64,000 nt of DNA from Marinomonas communis (GTDB lineage: Bacteria; Pseudomonadota; Gammaproteobacteria; Pseudomonadales; Marinomonadaceae), in contig NZ_SNZA01000001.1 of assembly GCF_004363305.1 (NCBI RefSeq), positions 1,019,228 through 1,083,227 of the forward strand. Direction: 5' to 3'. A model generated the notes under the pieces. The model had not been told where the DNA came from, made no database searches, and saw nothing but the letters and a program-made list of their open reading frames with translations. Within the stretch, counting starts at the first letter, position 1, and each line of letters opens with the position of its first letter. The position numbers and the translations under genes are program-made. Below are positions 1 to 10,800 of this stretch, one piece after another.

Positions 1-64
1 CACCCACTGCCATGGCTACTACCAAAGCAATCATTAATACAAATGCTAATACAATCGTTGTCAT
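1..64 (-). CDS. nqrM: NqrM, Na+-NQR maturation factor (5' part only, runs off the window)
   Basis: The minus strand reads M-T-T-I-V-L-A-F-V-L-M-I-A-L-V-V-A-M-A-V from an ATG at 64 to the window edge, a single hydrophobic segment like the start of NqrM (DUF539). NqrM is a small membrane protein with a Cys-rich tail needed to assemble the iron centre between NqrD and NqrE. It lies just downstream of apbE, its usual position at the end of an nqr operon. Only about 21 residues are visible and the diagnostic cysteines are outside the window, so the call rests on the N-terminal helix and on position. Confidence 0.7.
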   Translation of the reverse strand, partial: MTTIVLAFVLMIALVVAMAVG

Positions 65-81
65 AGTTACCTCAATACAGC

Positions 82-1098
82 TTAATTAGAAAGATAAGGT
101 TCAAATGCATCGGAGTATTGCTCCGCAAAACCAAAGTCTTCTTTCACTAACATATAGGCTGCAATATTGTTGTCTTGAGCAAATTTCAAGCCCGCTTCGG
201 GACCTAACACCGTTATCGCAGTTGCCAAGCCGTCCGCGCGGGTTGCATTGGCATCAATTACCGTTACAGACACTAATCGATGTGTAATTGGCTTACCGGT
301 TGTTGGATCAATCGTGTGCGAATAACGCACACCATTCTTTTCAAAATAGTTTCGATAGTCACCAGAAGTCGCAATCGCAATATCGTTTGCTTCGATAACA
401 CGCTGAGCGACGTTATGACCGCCAGCAGGACTTTCCACCCCTACCAGCCAAGCACTACCATCAAGCTTAGTTCCTGAAACAGACAATTCGCCACCTACTT
501 CAACAAGATAGTTTTGAATTCCCGCTTTTCTAAGCACTCGCGCCACTTCATCAACACCGTAACCCTTGGCAATAGAAGATAGATCGACATATACATTACG
601 AGCCTTGGTTAATTCATTGTCTTCCAGGCGCACATAGTGATAACCAACTCTCTCTTTGGCTTCTGCGATATCAGTATCCGTTGGAACTTTATCTTCATGT
701 TTACCTGGACCGAAACCCCATAAGTTAACCAATGGTCCAACAGTAACATCGTATTTCCCAGCGCTTAATTCACTGATTTTGAGCGCTTCACCCACCACAT
801 ACGCCATGCCATCAGACACTGTCACAGTCGAACCAGCTGGCTGCTTGTTAAACAGTGACAACTCAGAGCTCGGGTCATAAGTGGACATCAACTTGTTCAC
901 ATGAACCAAAACATCATCAACCAATGTTTTTAGCTCTTCTCGAGAAGGGGCATCGGCTGTCGTGGTGTATTTAATGGTATACGTTGTTCCCATCGTTGGA
1001 CCTGAAAAGCTTTCCAACTCTGGAGAAAAAGAAACTGCTTTAAAAAGAATGGTGGCAAGAACAATGGCCACTAAAGCCAGTAGAAATTTGTTTTTCAT
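82..1098 (-). CDS. apbE: ApbE, FAD:protein FMN transferase
   Basis: This 338-residue protein transfers FMN from FAD to a threonine of NqrB and NqrC, the covalent flavins of Na+-NQR. The N-terminus (about residues 4-24) is a hydrophobic signal or anchor without a lipobox cysteine. Family motifs follow: GPTMGTTY near residue 33, DLSSIAKGYGVD near 172, ATSGDYRNYF near 242, and HTIDPTTGKP near 262, which carries the Mg/FAD-binding residues. It sits downstream of nqrF, separated by a terminator-like hairpin, so it may depend on read-through or its own promoter. Both acceptor motifs (SGAT) are present in the neighbouring NqrB and NqrC. Confidence 0.93.
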   Translation of the reverse strand: MKNKFLLALVAIVLATILFKAVSFSPELESFSGPTMGTTYTIKYTTTADAPSREELKTLVDDVLVHVNKLMSTYDPSSELSLFNKQPAGSTVTVSDGMAYVVGEALKISELSAGKYDVTVGPLVNLWGFGPGKHEDKVPTDTDIAEAKERVGYHYVRLEDNELTKARNVYVDLSSIAKGYGVDEVARVLRKAGIQNYLVEVGGELSVSGTKLDGSAWLVGVESPAGGHNVAQRVIEANDIAIATSGDYRNYFEKNGVRYSHTIDPTTGKPITHRLVSVTVIDANATRADGLATAITVLGPEAGLKFAQDNNIAAYMLVKEDFGFAEQYSDAFEPYLSN

Positions 1099-1125
1099 AG
1101 AGACCTAACGTCCTAACAGGGAAAG

Positions 1126-1157
1126 AAAAACAAAGACCCACCAGTTACGGTGGGTCT
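1126..1157 (-). terminator. Rho-independent terminator after nqrF
   Basis: A perfect 9-bp stem (AGACCCACC, 6-base loop, GGTGGGTCT at 1134-1157) is followed on the minus strand by TTGTTTTTCTTT. It lies between nqrF and apbE and would reduce transcription into apbE and nqrM. Confidence 0.75.
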
Positions 1158-1172
1158 GTGTTTTACTCAGTG

Positions 1173-2396
1173 CTAGCCACCAAAGTCATCAAGAAGAATG
1201 TTTTCCTTCTCAACGCCTAAGTCTTCTAGCATCTTGATTACAGACGCGTTCATCATTGGAGGTCCACACATGTAGAACTCACAATCTTCTGGCGCTGGGT
1301 GATCTTTCAGATAGTTTTCATACAACACGTTGTGAATGAAACCAGTCTTACCTTCCCAGTTATCTTCTGGTTGTGGATCAGATAGAGCTAGGTGCCACAC
1401 GAAGTTATCGTTCTCTTCTTGTAGCATGTCGTACTCTTCTGTGTAGAAAGCTTCACGCAAACTACGCGCACCGTACCAGAAAGACATCTTACGCTTAGAG
1501 TTCAGACGCTTAAGCTGGTCGAAAATGTGCGAACGCATAGGCGCCATACCCGCACCACCACCGATGAATACCATCTCAGCATCAGTATCCTTAGCGAAGA
1601 ACTCACCAAACGGACCGTATACCTTAATTTTATCACCTGGCTTCAAGCTGAATACGTAAGAAGACATTTGACCTGGTGGTACATCGTCTTTACCTGGTGG
1701 CGGTGAAGCGATACGAATGTTGAACTTAACAACACCTTTCTCTTCAGGGTAGTTCGCCATTGAGTAAGCACGAATAATGGTCTCATCAACCTTAGAAACA
1801 AATTTCCATAGGTTAAAGTGATCCCAATCACCACGATACTCTTCTTGAATATCAAAGTCTTTGTAGTTAACCGTATGTGGTGGCGCTTCAAGCTGCACAT
1901 AACCACCAGCACGGAAGTCTACGTTTTCACCTTCCGGTAGACGCAACGTCAACTCTTTAATGAAGGTCGCAACGTTCGGGTTAGACTCAACAGTACATTC
2001 CCAAGCTTTTACGCCGAATACTTCTTCAGGCACTTCAACGTCCATGTCTTGCTTAACAGCAACCTGACATGAAAGACGGTAACCTTCTTTTTCTTCACGG
2101 CGTGTAAAGTGTGACTGCTCAGTAGACAGCATTGAGCCACCACCAGATGTCACTTTACATTTACACTGAGCACAAGTACCACCACCGCCACATGCAGACG
2201 ATAGGAAAATACCACTATTCGCTAGGGTTTGTAGAAGCTTACCACCGGCTGGTGCTGTCACTTCCTTTTCCCCATTAATTCGGATTGTCACGTCACCGCT
2301 GCTAACTAGGCGAGCACGGGCGAACAAAATGATCGCCACTAGCGCTAGTACGATAGCGGTAAACATCACAACACCTAGAATGATTTCTAAGTTCAT
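1173..2396 (-). CDS. nqrF: Na+-translocating NADH:quinone reductase subunit F
   Basis: NqrF takes electrons from NADH and passes them through FAD and a 2Fe-2S cluster into the Na+ pump. The 407-residue protein has an N-terminal membrane helix (about 5-26), then a ferredoxin domain with cluster ligands near C69, C75, C78 and C110. A ferredoxin-reductase module follows, with the FAD motif RAYSMAN near residue 210 and the NADH motif [12 protein letters not shown]. The protein ends in the typical DDFGG. Length matches the family (about 407). It is the last gene of the compact nqrABCDEF run. Confidence 0.97.
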   Translation of the reverse strand: MNLEIILGVVMFTAIVLALVAIILFARARLVSSGDVTIRINGEKEVTAPAGGKLLQTLANSGIFLSSACGGGGTCAQCKCKVTSGGGSMLSTEQSHFTRREEKEGYRLSCQVAVKQDMDVEVPEEVFGVKAWECTVESNPNVATFIKELTLRLPEGENVDFRAGGYVQLEAPPHTVNYKDFDIQEEYRGDWDHFNLWKFVSKVDETIIRAYSMANYPEEKGVVKFNIRIASPPPGKDDVPPGQMSSYVFSLKPGDKIKVYGPFGEFFAKDTDAEMVFIGGGAGMAPMRSHIFDQLKRLNSKRKMSFWYGARSLREAFYTEEYDMLQEENDNFVWHLALSDPQPEDNWEGKTGFIHNVLYENYLKDHPAPEDCEFYMCGPPMMNASVIKMLEDLGVEKENILLDDFGG

Positions 2397-2438
2397 GCTA
2401 GTTAAACCTTATTCTTGGTTGTCCCAACAGTGCAGCGA

Positions 2439-3047
2439 TTAAAGCTGCACACCAGAAAATGACATGAAGCCCAAGCTCATCAAACCTACAGTGATGAACG
2501 TGATACCCAAACCGCGAAGACCCGCAGGTACGTCAGAGTATTTTAGCTTCTCACGGATACCGGCCAGAGCTGCAATCGCAAGCGCCCAACCAATACCAGC
2601 ACCGACACCGTAAACCAAACTTTCAGAGAAGTTGTAGTCACGCTCTACCATGAATAGAGAGGCACCCATGATGGCACAGTTTACAGTGATCAGTGGAAGG
2701 AACACGCCCAATGCGTTGTACAACGCAGGCATGTACTTATCCAATGTCATTTCCAAAATTTGTACGATCGCTGCAATAACACCGATGTAACTTAATAGAC
2801 CCAAGAAACTAAGGTCAACGTTTGGCAGACCAGCCCAATCCAATGCACCTTCAGCTAGAAGGTTTTGGTAAAGCAAGTTGTTCACAGGAACCGTTACCGC
2901 CAATACGATAACTACCGCAATACCAAGGCCGATCGCAGTCTCAACTTTCTTAGATAGTGCCAAGAATGTACACATACCTAGGAAGAAAGCCAGCGCCATG
3001 TTTTCTACGAAAACCGCCTTAATAAAAAGACTAATTAGGTGTTCCAT
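2439..3047 (-). CDS. nqrE: Na+-NQR subunit E
   Basis: This 202-residue integral membrane subunit is homologous to NqrD and packs against it in inverted topology. Six hydrophobic segments are visible. The conserved Cys-containing stretches near FLGMCTF and VNCAIMGAS match those that ligate the intramembrane iron centre. The stop of nqrD directly abuts this start with no gap, indicating translational coupling. Length and order are those of the family. Confidence 0.97.
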   Translation of the reverse strand: MEHLISLFIKAVFVENMALAFFLGMCTFLALSKKVETAIGLGIAVVIVLAVTVPVNNLLYQNLLAEGALDWAGLPNVDLSFLGLLSYIGVIAAIVQILEMTLDKYMPALYNALGVFLPLITVNCAIMGASLFMVERDYNFSESLVYGVGAGIGWALAIAALAGIREKLKYSDVPAGLRGLGITFITVGLMSLGFMSFSGVQL

Positions 3048-3710
3048 TTATAGGGCCTCCTGAGAACGCGAGTTTTTCGCAATCTTAAACTCTGGCTCTT
3101 CAACCTGTTCTTTCTTGTATGCACGTAGCGCCCAGATAACTAGACCGATTACGAAGAAAGCACTTGGTGGAAGAAGCATCAAACCGTTTGGCTGGTACCA
3201 ACCGCCGTTTTGAACTGTTTCGAAAACAGGCACACCAAACAATTTACCGGCACCAAGAAGCTCACGGAAGAAACCTACAATGATCAGCATTGCACTGTAA
3301 CCCAGACCGTTACCGATACCGTCAAGGAAACTCATTGCTGGACCATTTTTCATCGCGTACGCTTCAGCACGACCCATTACGATACAGTTCGTAATGATCA
3401 GACCAACGAATACCGAAAGTTGCTTACTGATTTCGAAAGCAAATGCTTTTAGTACTTGGTCTACCACAATTACCAACGAAGCAATGATAATCATCTGTAC
3501 GATGATACGAATGCTGTTAGGAATGTGTGAGCGGATCACCGCGATGAACAAGTTAGAAAATGCTGTTACAAGCGTCAGTGCGATGGACATAACCAAACTA
3601 ACACTTAAGCTACTTGTAACCGCTAACGCAGAACAGATACCAAGGATCTGAAGCGCGATCGGGTTATTTGAAAGAATCGGTCCAAAGAGGACTTTTTTCA
3701 CATCAGACAT
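3048..3710 (-). CDS. nqrD: Na+-NQR subunit D
   Basis: This 220-residue membrane subunit pairs with NqrE around the iron centre. It begins with the typical [17 protein letters not shown] and has Cys-bearing motifs near LGICSALAV and [12 protein letters not shown]. About six membrane helices are apparent, with a polar C-terminal tail. It follows nqrC by 2 bases and abuts nqrE, within the operon. Confidence 0.97.
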   Translation of the reverse strand: MSDVKKVLFGPILSNNPIALQILGICSALAVTSSLSVSLVMSIALTLVTAFSNLFIAVIRSHIPNSIRIIVQMIIIASLVIVVDQVLKAFAFEISKQLSVFVGLIITNCIVMGRAEAYAMKNGPAMSFLDGIGNGLGYSAMLIIVGFFRELLGAGKLFGVPVFETVQNGGWYQPNGLMLLPPSAFFVIGLVIWALRAYKKEQVEEPEFKIAKNSRSQEAL

Positions 3711-3712
3711 GC

Positions 3713-4510
3713 TTACACTCCCTCACTACGCAGCTTGGCAAGGAAAGGACCGAAGCCATCTTCACCCAACCAGTATTGAACTAGGTTCGTTACACCACGG
3801 CTTGTCAACGTTGCACCAGAAAGACCATCTACTTTATGAGACGCTTGTGGATCGTTAGGATCAACAGCACCTTTCGCTAGGGCAATCACAGCATCACCCT
3901 GCTCATTGTAAACTTCTTTACCTTCCCACAATGCTTTCCAAGCTGGGTTATCTACTTCACCACCTAGTCCAGGTGTTTCAGCTTGTTGGTAGAAACCAAA
4001 ACCAACCACTGTAGAGAAATCACCTTCAAGCGCCATAAAGCCGTACATTGTTGACCATAGGCCGTAACCATGAACAGGCAAGATGATACGCGCATCAGCG
4101 TTTTCGTCTTTCACAACATAAACTGTTGCAAAGTTAGCACGACGTTTGATGCTTGCAGGATCCTGATCACCGCTCAAAGAAACAGACAATGCAGGGTCTT
4201 TAGCGGCTGCTTGTTGGTTGTAAGCCGCAACAGTAATACCTGCTTGCGCAAGCTCTTCTTCTGTCGCAAAACGACCTTCAGCTACATTTACTAGACGCTT
4301 CTCAACGTTAGCAAACACCTCATCAATATTTTGACCAGGCTGAAGCATTTGTGCAGCGGCCAAGATATTGCGCTTACGGTCAAGGTCACGGTTTTCTTGC
4401 TGAATTGGCTTTAGACCAACCGCAGCACCCGCAACGAAAATTGAACATACCAAACACAGTGCAACCGCAACAATGATGGTTTTTGAAATGCTATCGTTAC
4501 TGCTAGCCAT
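3713..4510 (-). CDS. nqrC: Na+-NQR subunit C, covalent flavoprotein
   Basis: NqrC carries a covalently bound FMN on the periplasmic side. The 265-residue protein has one N-terminal helix (about 9-28) and a soluble domain. The attachment motif [12 protein letters not shown] lies near residue 232, where the second threonine of SGATLT is the expected FMN acceptor. It overlaps the end of nqrB by 8 bases. ApbE, the enzyme that would modify it, is encoded downstream. Confidence 0.97.
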   Translation of the reverse strand: MASSNDSISKTIIVAVALCLVCSIFVAGAAVGLKPIQQENRDLDRKRNILAAAQMLQPGQNIDEVFANVEKRLVNVAEGRFATEEELAQAGITVAAYNQQAAAKDPALSVSLSGDQDPASIKRRANFATVYVVKDENADARIILPVHGYGLWSTMYGFMALEGDFSTVVGFGFYQQAETPGLGGEVDNPAWKALWEGKEVYNEQGDAVIALAKGAVDPNDPQASHKVDGLSGATLTSRGVTNLVQYWLGEDGFGPFLAKLRSEGV

Positions 4511-5699
4511 TGCGAGCGATCCTCCGTTTGATGTTTGCTTGCACTACAAAGTGGTCAATGAACGGAGCAAACAAGTTAGCGAACAAGATCGCCAACATCA
4601 TACCCTCTGGGTATGCTGGGTTAACCACACGAATCATCACAACCATCACACCAATTAGTGCACCGTAGAACCACTTACCGCGGTTAGTCATAGACGCAGA
4701 CACTGGGTCAGTCGCCATGTACATCATACCGAAAGCGAAACCACCGATAACAAGGTGCCAGTACCATGGTGTAGCAAACATAGCGTTAGTGTCAGAACCA
4801 ATTGCATTAAATAGCAAAGAGGTAGCCACCATACCAAGCATCACACCAGCTACGATACGCCAAGCAGCAATCTTCATAATTAGTAGTGCGCCACCACCAA
4901 TTAGGATCGCAAGAGTAGACGTTTCACCCATAGAACCTTGGATAACACCGAAGAATGCATCAGACCAAGCAACAGAAACAGCTTCTACACCGCCTGCTGC
5001 CATCTGGCTTAACGCTGTCGCACCAGAGTAACCATCCACTGCAGTCCAAACCGCATCACCAGACATAGATGCTGGGTAAGCGAAGAATAGGAATGCACGA
5101 CCAGCAAGCGCTGGGTTAAGGAAGTTTTTACCTGTACCACCAAATACTTCTTTACCTAGTACCACACCGAAAGTGATACCTAGCGCAACCTGCCACAATG
5201 GGATCGTTGCTGGAAGAGTTAGAGCAAACAGGATAGAAGTAACGAAGAAACCTTCGTTTACCTCGTGCTTACGCACAGCAGCGAACAACACTTCCCAGAA
5301 ACCACCCACAACGAACGTTGTTAGATAGACTGGCAAGAAGTACATCGCGCCATAAATCATGTTGTCCCAAATACTGTCCACATTGTATGCAGTTAACGCA
5401 CCAATGATACCTTGACGCCAAGTATCAGCAGGCGCTGCACCCATTGCGTCAAGCGCAGTATTCGCTTGGAAACCAATGTTGTACATGCCAAAGAACATGG
5501 CAGGGAATGTACACATCCACACCAAGATCATGACACGTTTCATGTCAACCGCATCACGAACGTGAGAACCACCTTTAGTTACGTGGCTTGGGCGATAGAA
5601 AATCGTATCAACCGCTTCGTACAATGCGTACCATTTTTCGTATTTTCCGCCTGAGTGAAACTCTGGCTCCATTTTATCTAGAATAGTTCTAAGACCCAT
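4503..5699 (-). CDS. nqrB: Na+-NQR subunit B, covalent flavoprotein and Na+ channel subunit
   Basis: This 398-residue subunit is slightly shorter than the roughly 412 usual. It carries about ten membrane helices, covalent FMN and riboflavin, and contributes to the Na+ path and the quinone/korormicin site. The FMN attachment motif [11 protein letters not shown] lies near residue 223. The start [24 protein letters not shown] is typical. It lies 3 bases after nqrA and overlaps nqrC by 8 bases. Confidence 0.97.
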   Translation of the reverse strand: MGLRTILDKMEPEFHSGGKYEKWYALYEAVDTIFYRPSHVTKGGSHVRDAVDMKRVMILVWMCTFPAMFFGMYNIGFQANTALDAMGAAPADTWRQGIIGALTAYNVDSIWDNMIYGAMYFLPVYLTTFVVGGFWEVLFAAVRKHEVNEGFFVTSILFALTLPATIPLWQVALGITFGVVLGKEVFGGTGKNFLNPALAGRAFLFFAYPASMSGDAVWTAVDGYSGATALSQMAAGGVEAVSVAWSDAFFGVIQGSMGETSTLAILIGGGALLIMKIAAWRIVAGVMLGMVATSLLFNAIGSDTNAMFATPWYWHLVIGGFAFGMMYMATDPVSASMTNRGKWFYGALIGVMVVMIRVVNPAYPEGMMLAILFANLFAPFIDHFVVQANIKRRIARNG

Positions 5700-5702
5700 G
5701 GA

Positions 5703-7040
5703 TTAACCCTCTTTCTCAATCGTTGTGAGACAGTCTCGTAGAATCGGGCCGTATTCGAACTTACCAGAACAAGCGTAAGTCATTAACGCTAGATCTTCTT
5801 CGTCAAGTTCAAGAGCACCCAATTTCTGTGCCTGCTCAGTGTCGCCTACTACCAAAGCGCGCAATAATTGAGTTGGAAGAATATCCAACGGCATCAAACG
5901 CTCAAAGTTGCCAAGAGGCAGCATAGTACGATCACTACCATTCGTCGTGGTGGTCATATTGAACGTTGACTTACCTGTAAGCTTAGAGATAAACACGTTC
6001 AATACAGAGTGTTTCTCAAAGCCGGCACGTAAGTAATGTACCATTTGACGCTCACGACCTTCTGCAAGCACTACAACTTGAGAGTGGTATCGACCAAGGT
6101 AAGCGTATGGGCCAGTCGCTTTGCGACCAGACAACACAGAACCTGATATAATACGATTGTCGCCTTCAAGTAGTTCACCAGCCAATAGCTGAGTTAGTTC
6201 GGCACCCAACACAGTGCGTAGTAGTCGAGGCTTAGACACTTGTGGTCCACCAATCGATACAACACGTGTTACATCTAATACACCATTAACAAACAGCTCA
6301 CCAATCGCTACTACATCTTGGTAGTTGATTGACCAAACCGTTTTCTTATCGCTAACAGGGTCTAGGAAATGGATATGCGTACCCGCTAAACCAGCAGGGT
6401 GCTTGCCCGCGAACTCTTCGACAACAACATCAGATGTTGTTGGAATACTGCTTTCAGGAGCCTTACAAAGGAACACCTTACCTTCAGTCAAACGAGTCAA
6501 CACGGTTAAACCATCTGCAAACGCTTCAGCCTTATCAGCTAATACCACTGCAGGATCAGCAGCCAGCGGATTTGTGTCGATAGCGGTTACAAAGATTGAG
6601 TGCGGTACTGAATCAACTTCAGGAACCTTAGAGAAAGGACGAGTGCGGAGTGCAGTCCAAAGACCAGACTCGACAAGGTTTTCAACAACCTTTTCACGCT
6701 CAAGAGATTTCAACTCAGAACCAGAGTATTTGGCAAACTCAACTGCTTCATCGCCTTCAACTGTAATCACTACAGATTGAAGCATACGACGCTCACCACG
6801 ATTAATCGCAGTCACAGTACCTGAGGCTGGGGCGGTATACTTTACACCTTCCGTCTTTTTATCCGTAAAGATAACCTGCCCTTTTTTGACCTTGTCACCT
6901 TCCGCAACCATCATGGTAGGTTTCATACCATGGTAGTCAGGACCGATGACCGCAACCGATTTCGCGGCTGGAGCCTCCTCAATCACCTGATTGGGAGCAC
7001 CACTGATCGGTAGATCTAGGCCTTTCGTAATTTTATACAT
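5703..7040 (-). CDS. nqrA: Na+-NQR subunit A
   Basis: NqrA is the soluble subunit associated with the cytoplasmic face near the quinone site. I place the start at 7040 ([14 protein letters not shown]), giving 445 residues and the family N-terminus. An upstream in-frame start at 7070 would add ten unrelated residues. The N-terminal lipoyl/barrel-like region ([16 protein letters not shown]) and the Rossmann-like centre are recognisable. It is the first gene of the operon, preceded by a roughly 130-base leader with two dyads. Confidence 0.96.
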   Translation of the reverse strand: MYKITKGLDLPISGAPNQVIEEAPAAKSVAVIGPDYHGMKPTMMVAEGDKVKKGQVIFTDKKTEGVKYTAPASGTVTAINRGERRMLQSVVITVEGDEAVEFAKYSGSELKSLEREKVVENLVESGLWTALRTRPFSKVPEVDSVPHSIFVTAIDTNPLAADPAVVLADKAEAFADGLTVLTRLTEGKVFLCKAPESSIPTTSDVVVEEFAGKHPAGLAGTHIHFLDPVSDKKTVWSINYQDVVAIGELFVNGVLDVTRVVSIGGPQVSKPRLLRTVLGAELTQLLAGELLEGDNRIISGSVLSGRKATGPYAYLGRYHSQVVVLAEGRERQMVHYLRAGFEKHSVLNVFISKLTGKSTFNMTTTTNGSDRTMLPLGNFERLMPLDILPTQLLRALVVGDTEQAQKLGALELDEEDLALMTYACSGKFEYGPILRDCLTTIEKEG

Positions 7041-7086
7041 ATGTTCTGCCCAACAAAAATTGAACACCAAAGCGCACTTACGTTAC

Positions 7087-7136
7087 TGTGCCAAATCCCC
7101 TCCGGGAAAGCATTTTGGCACTCACACCATAAATGG
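7087..7136 (-). promoter_or_regulatory. Dyad-rich leader of the nqr operon
   Basis: Two inverted repeats lie between the likely nqr promoter and nqrA. The first has arms GTGCCAAA (7087-7094) and TTTGGCAC (7113-7120) around a GC-rich 18-base loop. The second is ACCAT-AA-ATGGT at 7125-7136. They could be an RNA hairpin in the 5' leader or operators for a regulator. Seen in sequence; function inferred. Confidence 0.4.
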
Positions 7137-7178
7137 TAGTTTTATAACGTAATATCACTTCACCGAAAAAACCGCTGT

Positions 7179-7184
7179 ATTATA
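7179..7184 (-). promoter_or_regulatory. Candidate -10 box of the nqr promoter
   Basis: A consensus TATAAT lies on the minus strand at 7184-7179, about 140 bases before nqrA. No good -35 hexamer is apparent (TAGTCA at 17-base spacing), so the promoter may need an activator. The divergent folX starts at 7440. The rest of 7041-7439 shows no supported gene. Confidence 0.4.
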
Positions 7185-7439
7185 GAGATCATTACCATCG
7201 TTGACTACTCTTCGACGCTCTCTTTACCCACATTGGCGAGGCAAAAACGTAGAAATAACAACTATAAGCGCCATTTATTTTAGTATCTGCGACAGATTTT
7301 TTGTTTTTTTCTTCCTAAATTGAAAGCCCCCTCCATTTACGCTTTTTTCCCCTGCTGTTTGCACTTCCATGGTTGCGACAACGAGGCTTACGCGCCAAAA
7401 TACTGGCTCGACACGAATCTCGTAATAAGGAAGCAAGTT

Positions 7440-7805
7440 ATGTCTCAAGCTGTTGCTCAAATTCGTATTAAGAATCTACGCCTTCGAACGTACATTGGCT
7501 TTAACGAAGAAGAAAAGAAAAACCGCCAGGACATTATCGTCAACGCCTTGATCGAATACCCAGCCCAGCATGCTTGCGAAACCGATGACGTGGCCAACGC
7601 TGTCAACTACAAAACCATCTGTAAAGAGATGATTGCCCACGTTGAAACAAATCGATTCTTACTTCTAGAAAGCTTAACCGAACAACTTTTGGACATCTGT
7701 CTCAAACCAGACCAAGTGACTTTTGCTGATGTTGAAGTGGATAAACCTCACGCCCTTCGCTTCGCAGATTCTGTATCCTTCCGTTTAGCCAAACACAAAT
7801 CATAA
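7440..7805 (+). CDS. folX: Dihydroneopterin triphosphate 2'-epimerase FolX
   Basis: This 121-residue protein of the tunnelling-fold FolB/FolX family is close to E. coli FolX: it shares IRIKNLRLRT-IG at the N-terminus, NRQDI, HVE-NRF-LLE-LT near residue 72, and DK-HALR-ADSVS near the end. FolX epimerises 7,8-dihydroneopterin triphosphate to the monapterin form, a step toward tetrahydromonapterin. I chose the ATG at 7440 because AAGGAAG sits at 7427-7433 and the protein then matches the family. An upstream in-frame extension to 7320 has no family resemblance. It is followed after 12 bases by mfd. Confidence 0.92.
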   Translation: MSQAVAQIRIKNLRLRTYIGFNEEEKKNRQDIIVNALIEYPAQHACETDDVANAVNYKTICKEMIAHVETNRFLLLESLTEQLLDICLKPDQVTFADVEVDKPHALRFADSVSFRLAKHKS

Positions 7806-7817
7806 TTAGCCAATCAG

Positions 7818-10800
7818 ATGACCAAACAAAACGTAATGAATTTTTCTGCCGGGTTCAAAAACCATCTAGAGGCTCAGAACCTTAGCCACAAAGCCAAACA
7901 GATCGTTGATCTCGTTGCGCAACATAAAAAACCGCTGCTCTACATCGCAGCCAGTGCGACGGAATTAAATGAAATTGAAGACAACATCCGTTTCTTTGCC
8001 GACCAAGCAACACCCGTATTACGTTTCTCAGATTGGGAGACTTTGCCCTACGACAGTTTCTCCCCACACCAAGACATCATTTCTGATCGCCTTAATACCT
8101 TAGCTCAAATTCGTGATTTGTCAGCTGGAATTGTTTTAACAACGACTTCTTCAGCCTTGACTCGAATCTGCCCTGAAGAACACATCGATGCTCAGCGCTT
8201 TGAGATCGTGTTAGAACAGAAGATCGACCAAAAGCAACTCGTAGATCGTTTGACCAATGGTGGCTACCTAAATGTTGAAACCGTCAACACCCATGGTGAG
8301 TTCGCTGTTCGCGGTGCCATTATGGATGTTTTCCCAATGGGGGTTGAGCACCCTATTCGAGTTGAATGGTTTGATGATGAAATCGAATCCATTCGCTGGT
8401 TTGATGTGGACAGCCAGCGCACCATTGAAAAAGTCACTGAGATCAAAATTCTTCCGGCACGAGAAATCGCGACCACGCAGCATGGTATTACTGGATTCCG
8501 TAAGCGCTTCCGTGAACGTTTCGACATCGACCCACTAAGTAGCCCTATATATCAAGACGTCAGTGAAGGCATTATCCCTGGTGGGATCGAATATTATTTA
8601 CCACTCTTCTTTGATCAAACAGGCACATTATTCGACTATTTATCAAAAGACACACTGATTGCTCGAAACGAGCAGATCAACGAATATGTCGGAGCTACAT
8701 TACTTGACTACAAAACACGTCACGAATCGTTAGCTTACGACATCCAAAAGCCGATTTTAAAACCGAGTGAGCTTTGCCTGATCGAAGATGAGTTTTTCGC
8801 CAAACTGAACCAACATCCTGGTGTTATTTTTGGTCAGATAAGTGACTCTGAATCTTTGCTACCCAACTTAGCGACAGACCCTCAAAATCGTTCTAGCTTT
8901 GATAAGCTCAGTCACTTTATTGAACAGCAAAACAGTACGTTAATTGTGGCAGAGTCAGCGGGTCGTCGTGAGGCGTTACTGGATCTACTACACGACGCCG
9001 CAATTCGTCCTAAAGTCTGTGAGGATTGGCAGGACTTCCTCACGAAAAATGACGGCGTTTTTATCACCGACGGTTTGCTCTCAAAAGGTTTCTTACTAGA
9101 TGAACACAATGCACTCGTGGCCGAAAGTGATTTACTCGGCGAACGGGTCACTCAATCCCGTCGTCGCAAAGCCTCCAACATCGATGAAGATGCCATCATA
9201 CGTAATCTCACAGAGTTACGCATGGGCGCTCCTGTCGTTCACATTGATCATGGTGTGGGACGCTATCTAGGTCTGACTAACTTATCGATTGATGGACAAG
9301 AAACGGAACTACTGACCTTAGGCTACGCAAACGACGCCAAGCTATATGTACCCGTTTCCTCGCTTCAGCTAATTTCTCGCTACACTGGCGCTGATGAAGA
9401 GCATGCACCGCTGCATAAATTAGGCACAGAAAAATGGAGTGCAGCGAAGCAAAAAGCCGCGGAAAAAGCCCGTGACACGGCTGCAGAACTGCTCGACATT
9501 TATGCTAAACGTGAGTCGAAAAAGGGTCATGCCTTCGCTTCACCGGATGAGGCTTACAAACAATTTTCGGCAGGCTTCCCGTTTGAAGAAACCCCAGATC
9601 AACAGCTGGCTATTGATGCAGTCATTCGCGATATGTCTTCAGCTAAAGCCATGGACCGCCTAGTGTGTGGTGACGTAGGTTTTGGTAAAACAGAAGTCGC
9701 CATGCGCGCGGCGTTCTTAGCGGTTCAAGATGGTAAGCAAGTCGCAGTGTTAGTCCCTACCACTCTGCTGGCACAGCAACATTACGACAACTTCTGTGAC
9801 CGTTTCGCTGATTGGCCCGTTCAAGTAGAGCTGCTATCACGTTTTCGTTCAGGCAAACAGACCAATGCTGCCATCGAACGTATTCAAGAAGGCAAAGCGG
9901 ACATTGTCGTCGGGACACACAAGCTGATCCAAGGTGATATTAATTTTGCCAATTTAGGACTGGTCATCATCGATGAAGAACACCGCTTTGGAGTGAAGCA
10001 AAAAGACCAGTTCAAAGCACTCCGTGCAGAAGTCGATATTCTAACGCTGACAGCAACACCGATCCCTCGAACACTCAACATGTCCCTGAGTGGTATTCGC
10101 GATCTATCGATCATCGCCACGCCACCAGCAAAACGCCTGTCAGTCAAAACATTTGTCAAACAAAAAGACGACCATCAAATCCGTGAAGCGGTTCTACGTG
10201 AGCTGTATCGTGGTGGCCAAGTGTATTACCTACACAATGAAGTCCAAAGCATCGAAAAAGCAGCGGAAGACCTCAAAGCATTGGTTCCAGAAGCACGTGT
10301 GATTGTGGGTCATGGGCAAATGCGTGAGCGCGAGCTGGAACAAGTAATGTCCGACTTTTACCACAAACGCGCCAATGTACTGGTATGTTCAACCATCATC
10401 GAAACCGGTATTGACGTTCCAAATGCCAACACCATTTTGATTGATCGAGCAGACAAATTTGGTTTGGCTCAATTACACCAGCTACGTGGCCGAGTGGGAC
10501 GCTCGCACCACCAAGCTTATGCCTATTTGCTTACGCCGAACGATCGCAAGATCACACCAGATGCCGAGAAGCGACTTGAAGCAATTAGCATGGCAGACAC
10601 TCTAGGAGCAGGCTTTACTCTAGCCACCCATGACCTTGAGATTCGAGGCACCGGTGAGCTGCTAGGTGAAGGACAAAGTGGCCACATCGAGCACGTTGGC
10701 TTCTCTTTGTTTATGGAAATGTTAGATCGTGCGGTTCAGTCTCTTAAAAATGGCGAATCTCCTGATGTCGACATCAGCACTCCATCGCAAACCGATATTA

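Noticed and set aside
7320..7439. N-terminal extension of FolX
   Set aside because: The extra 40 residues have no family similarity and a good ribosome site precedes the internal ATG at 7440.
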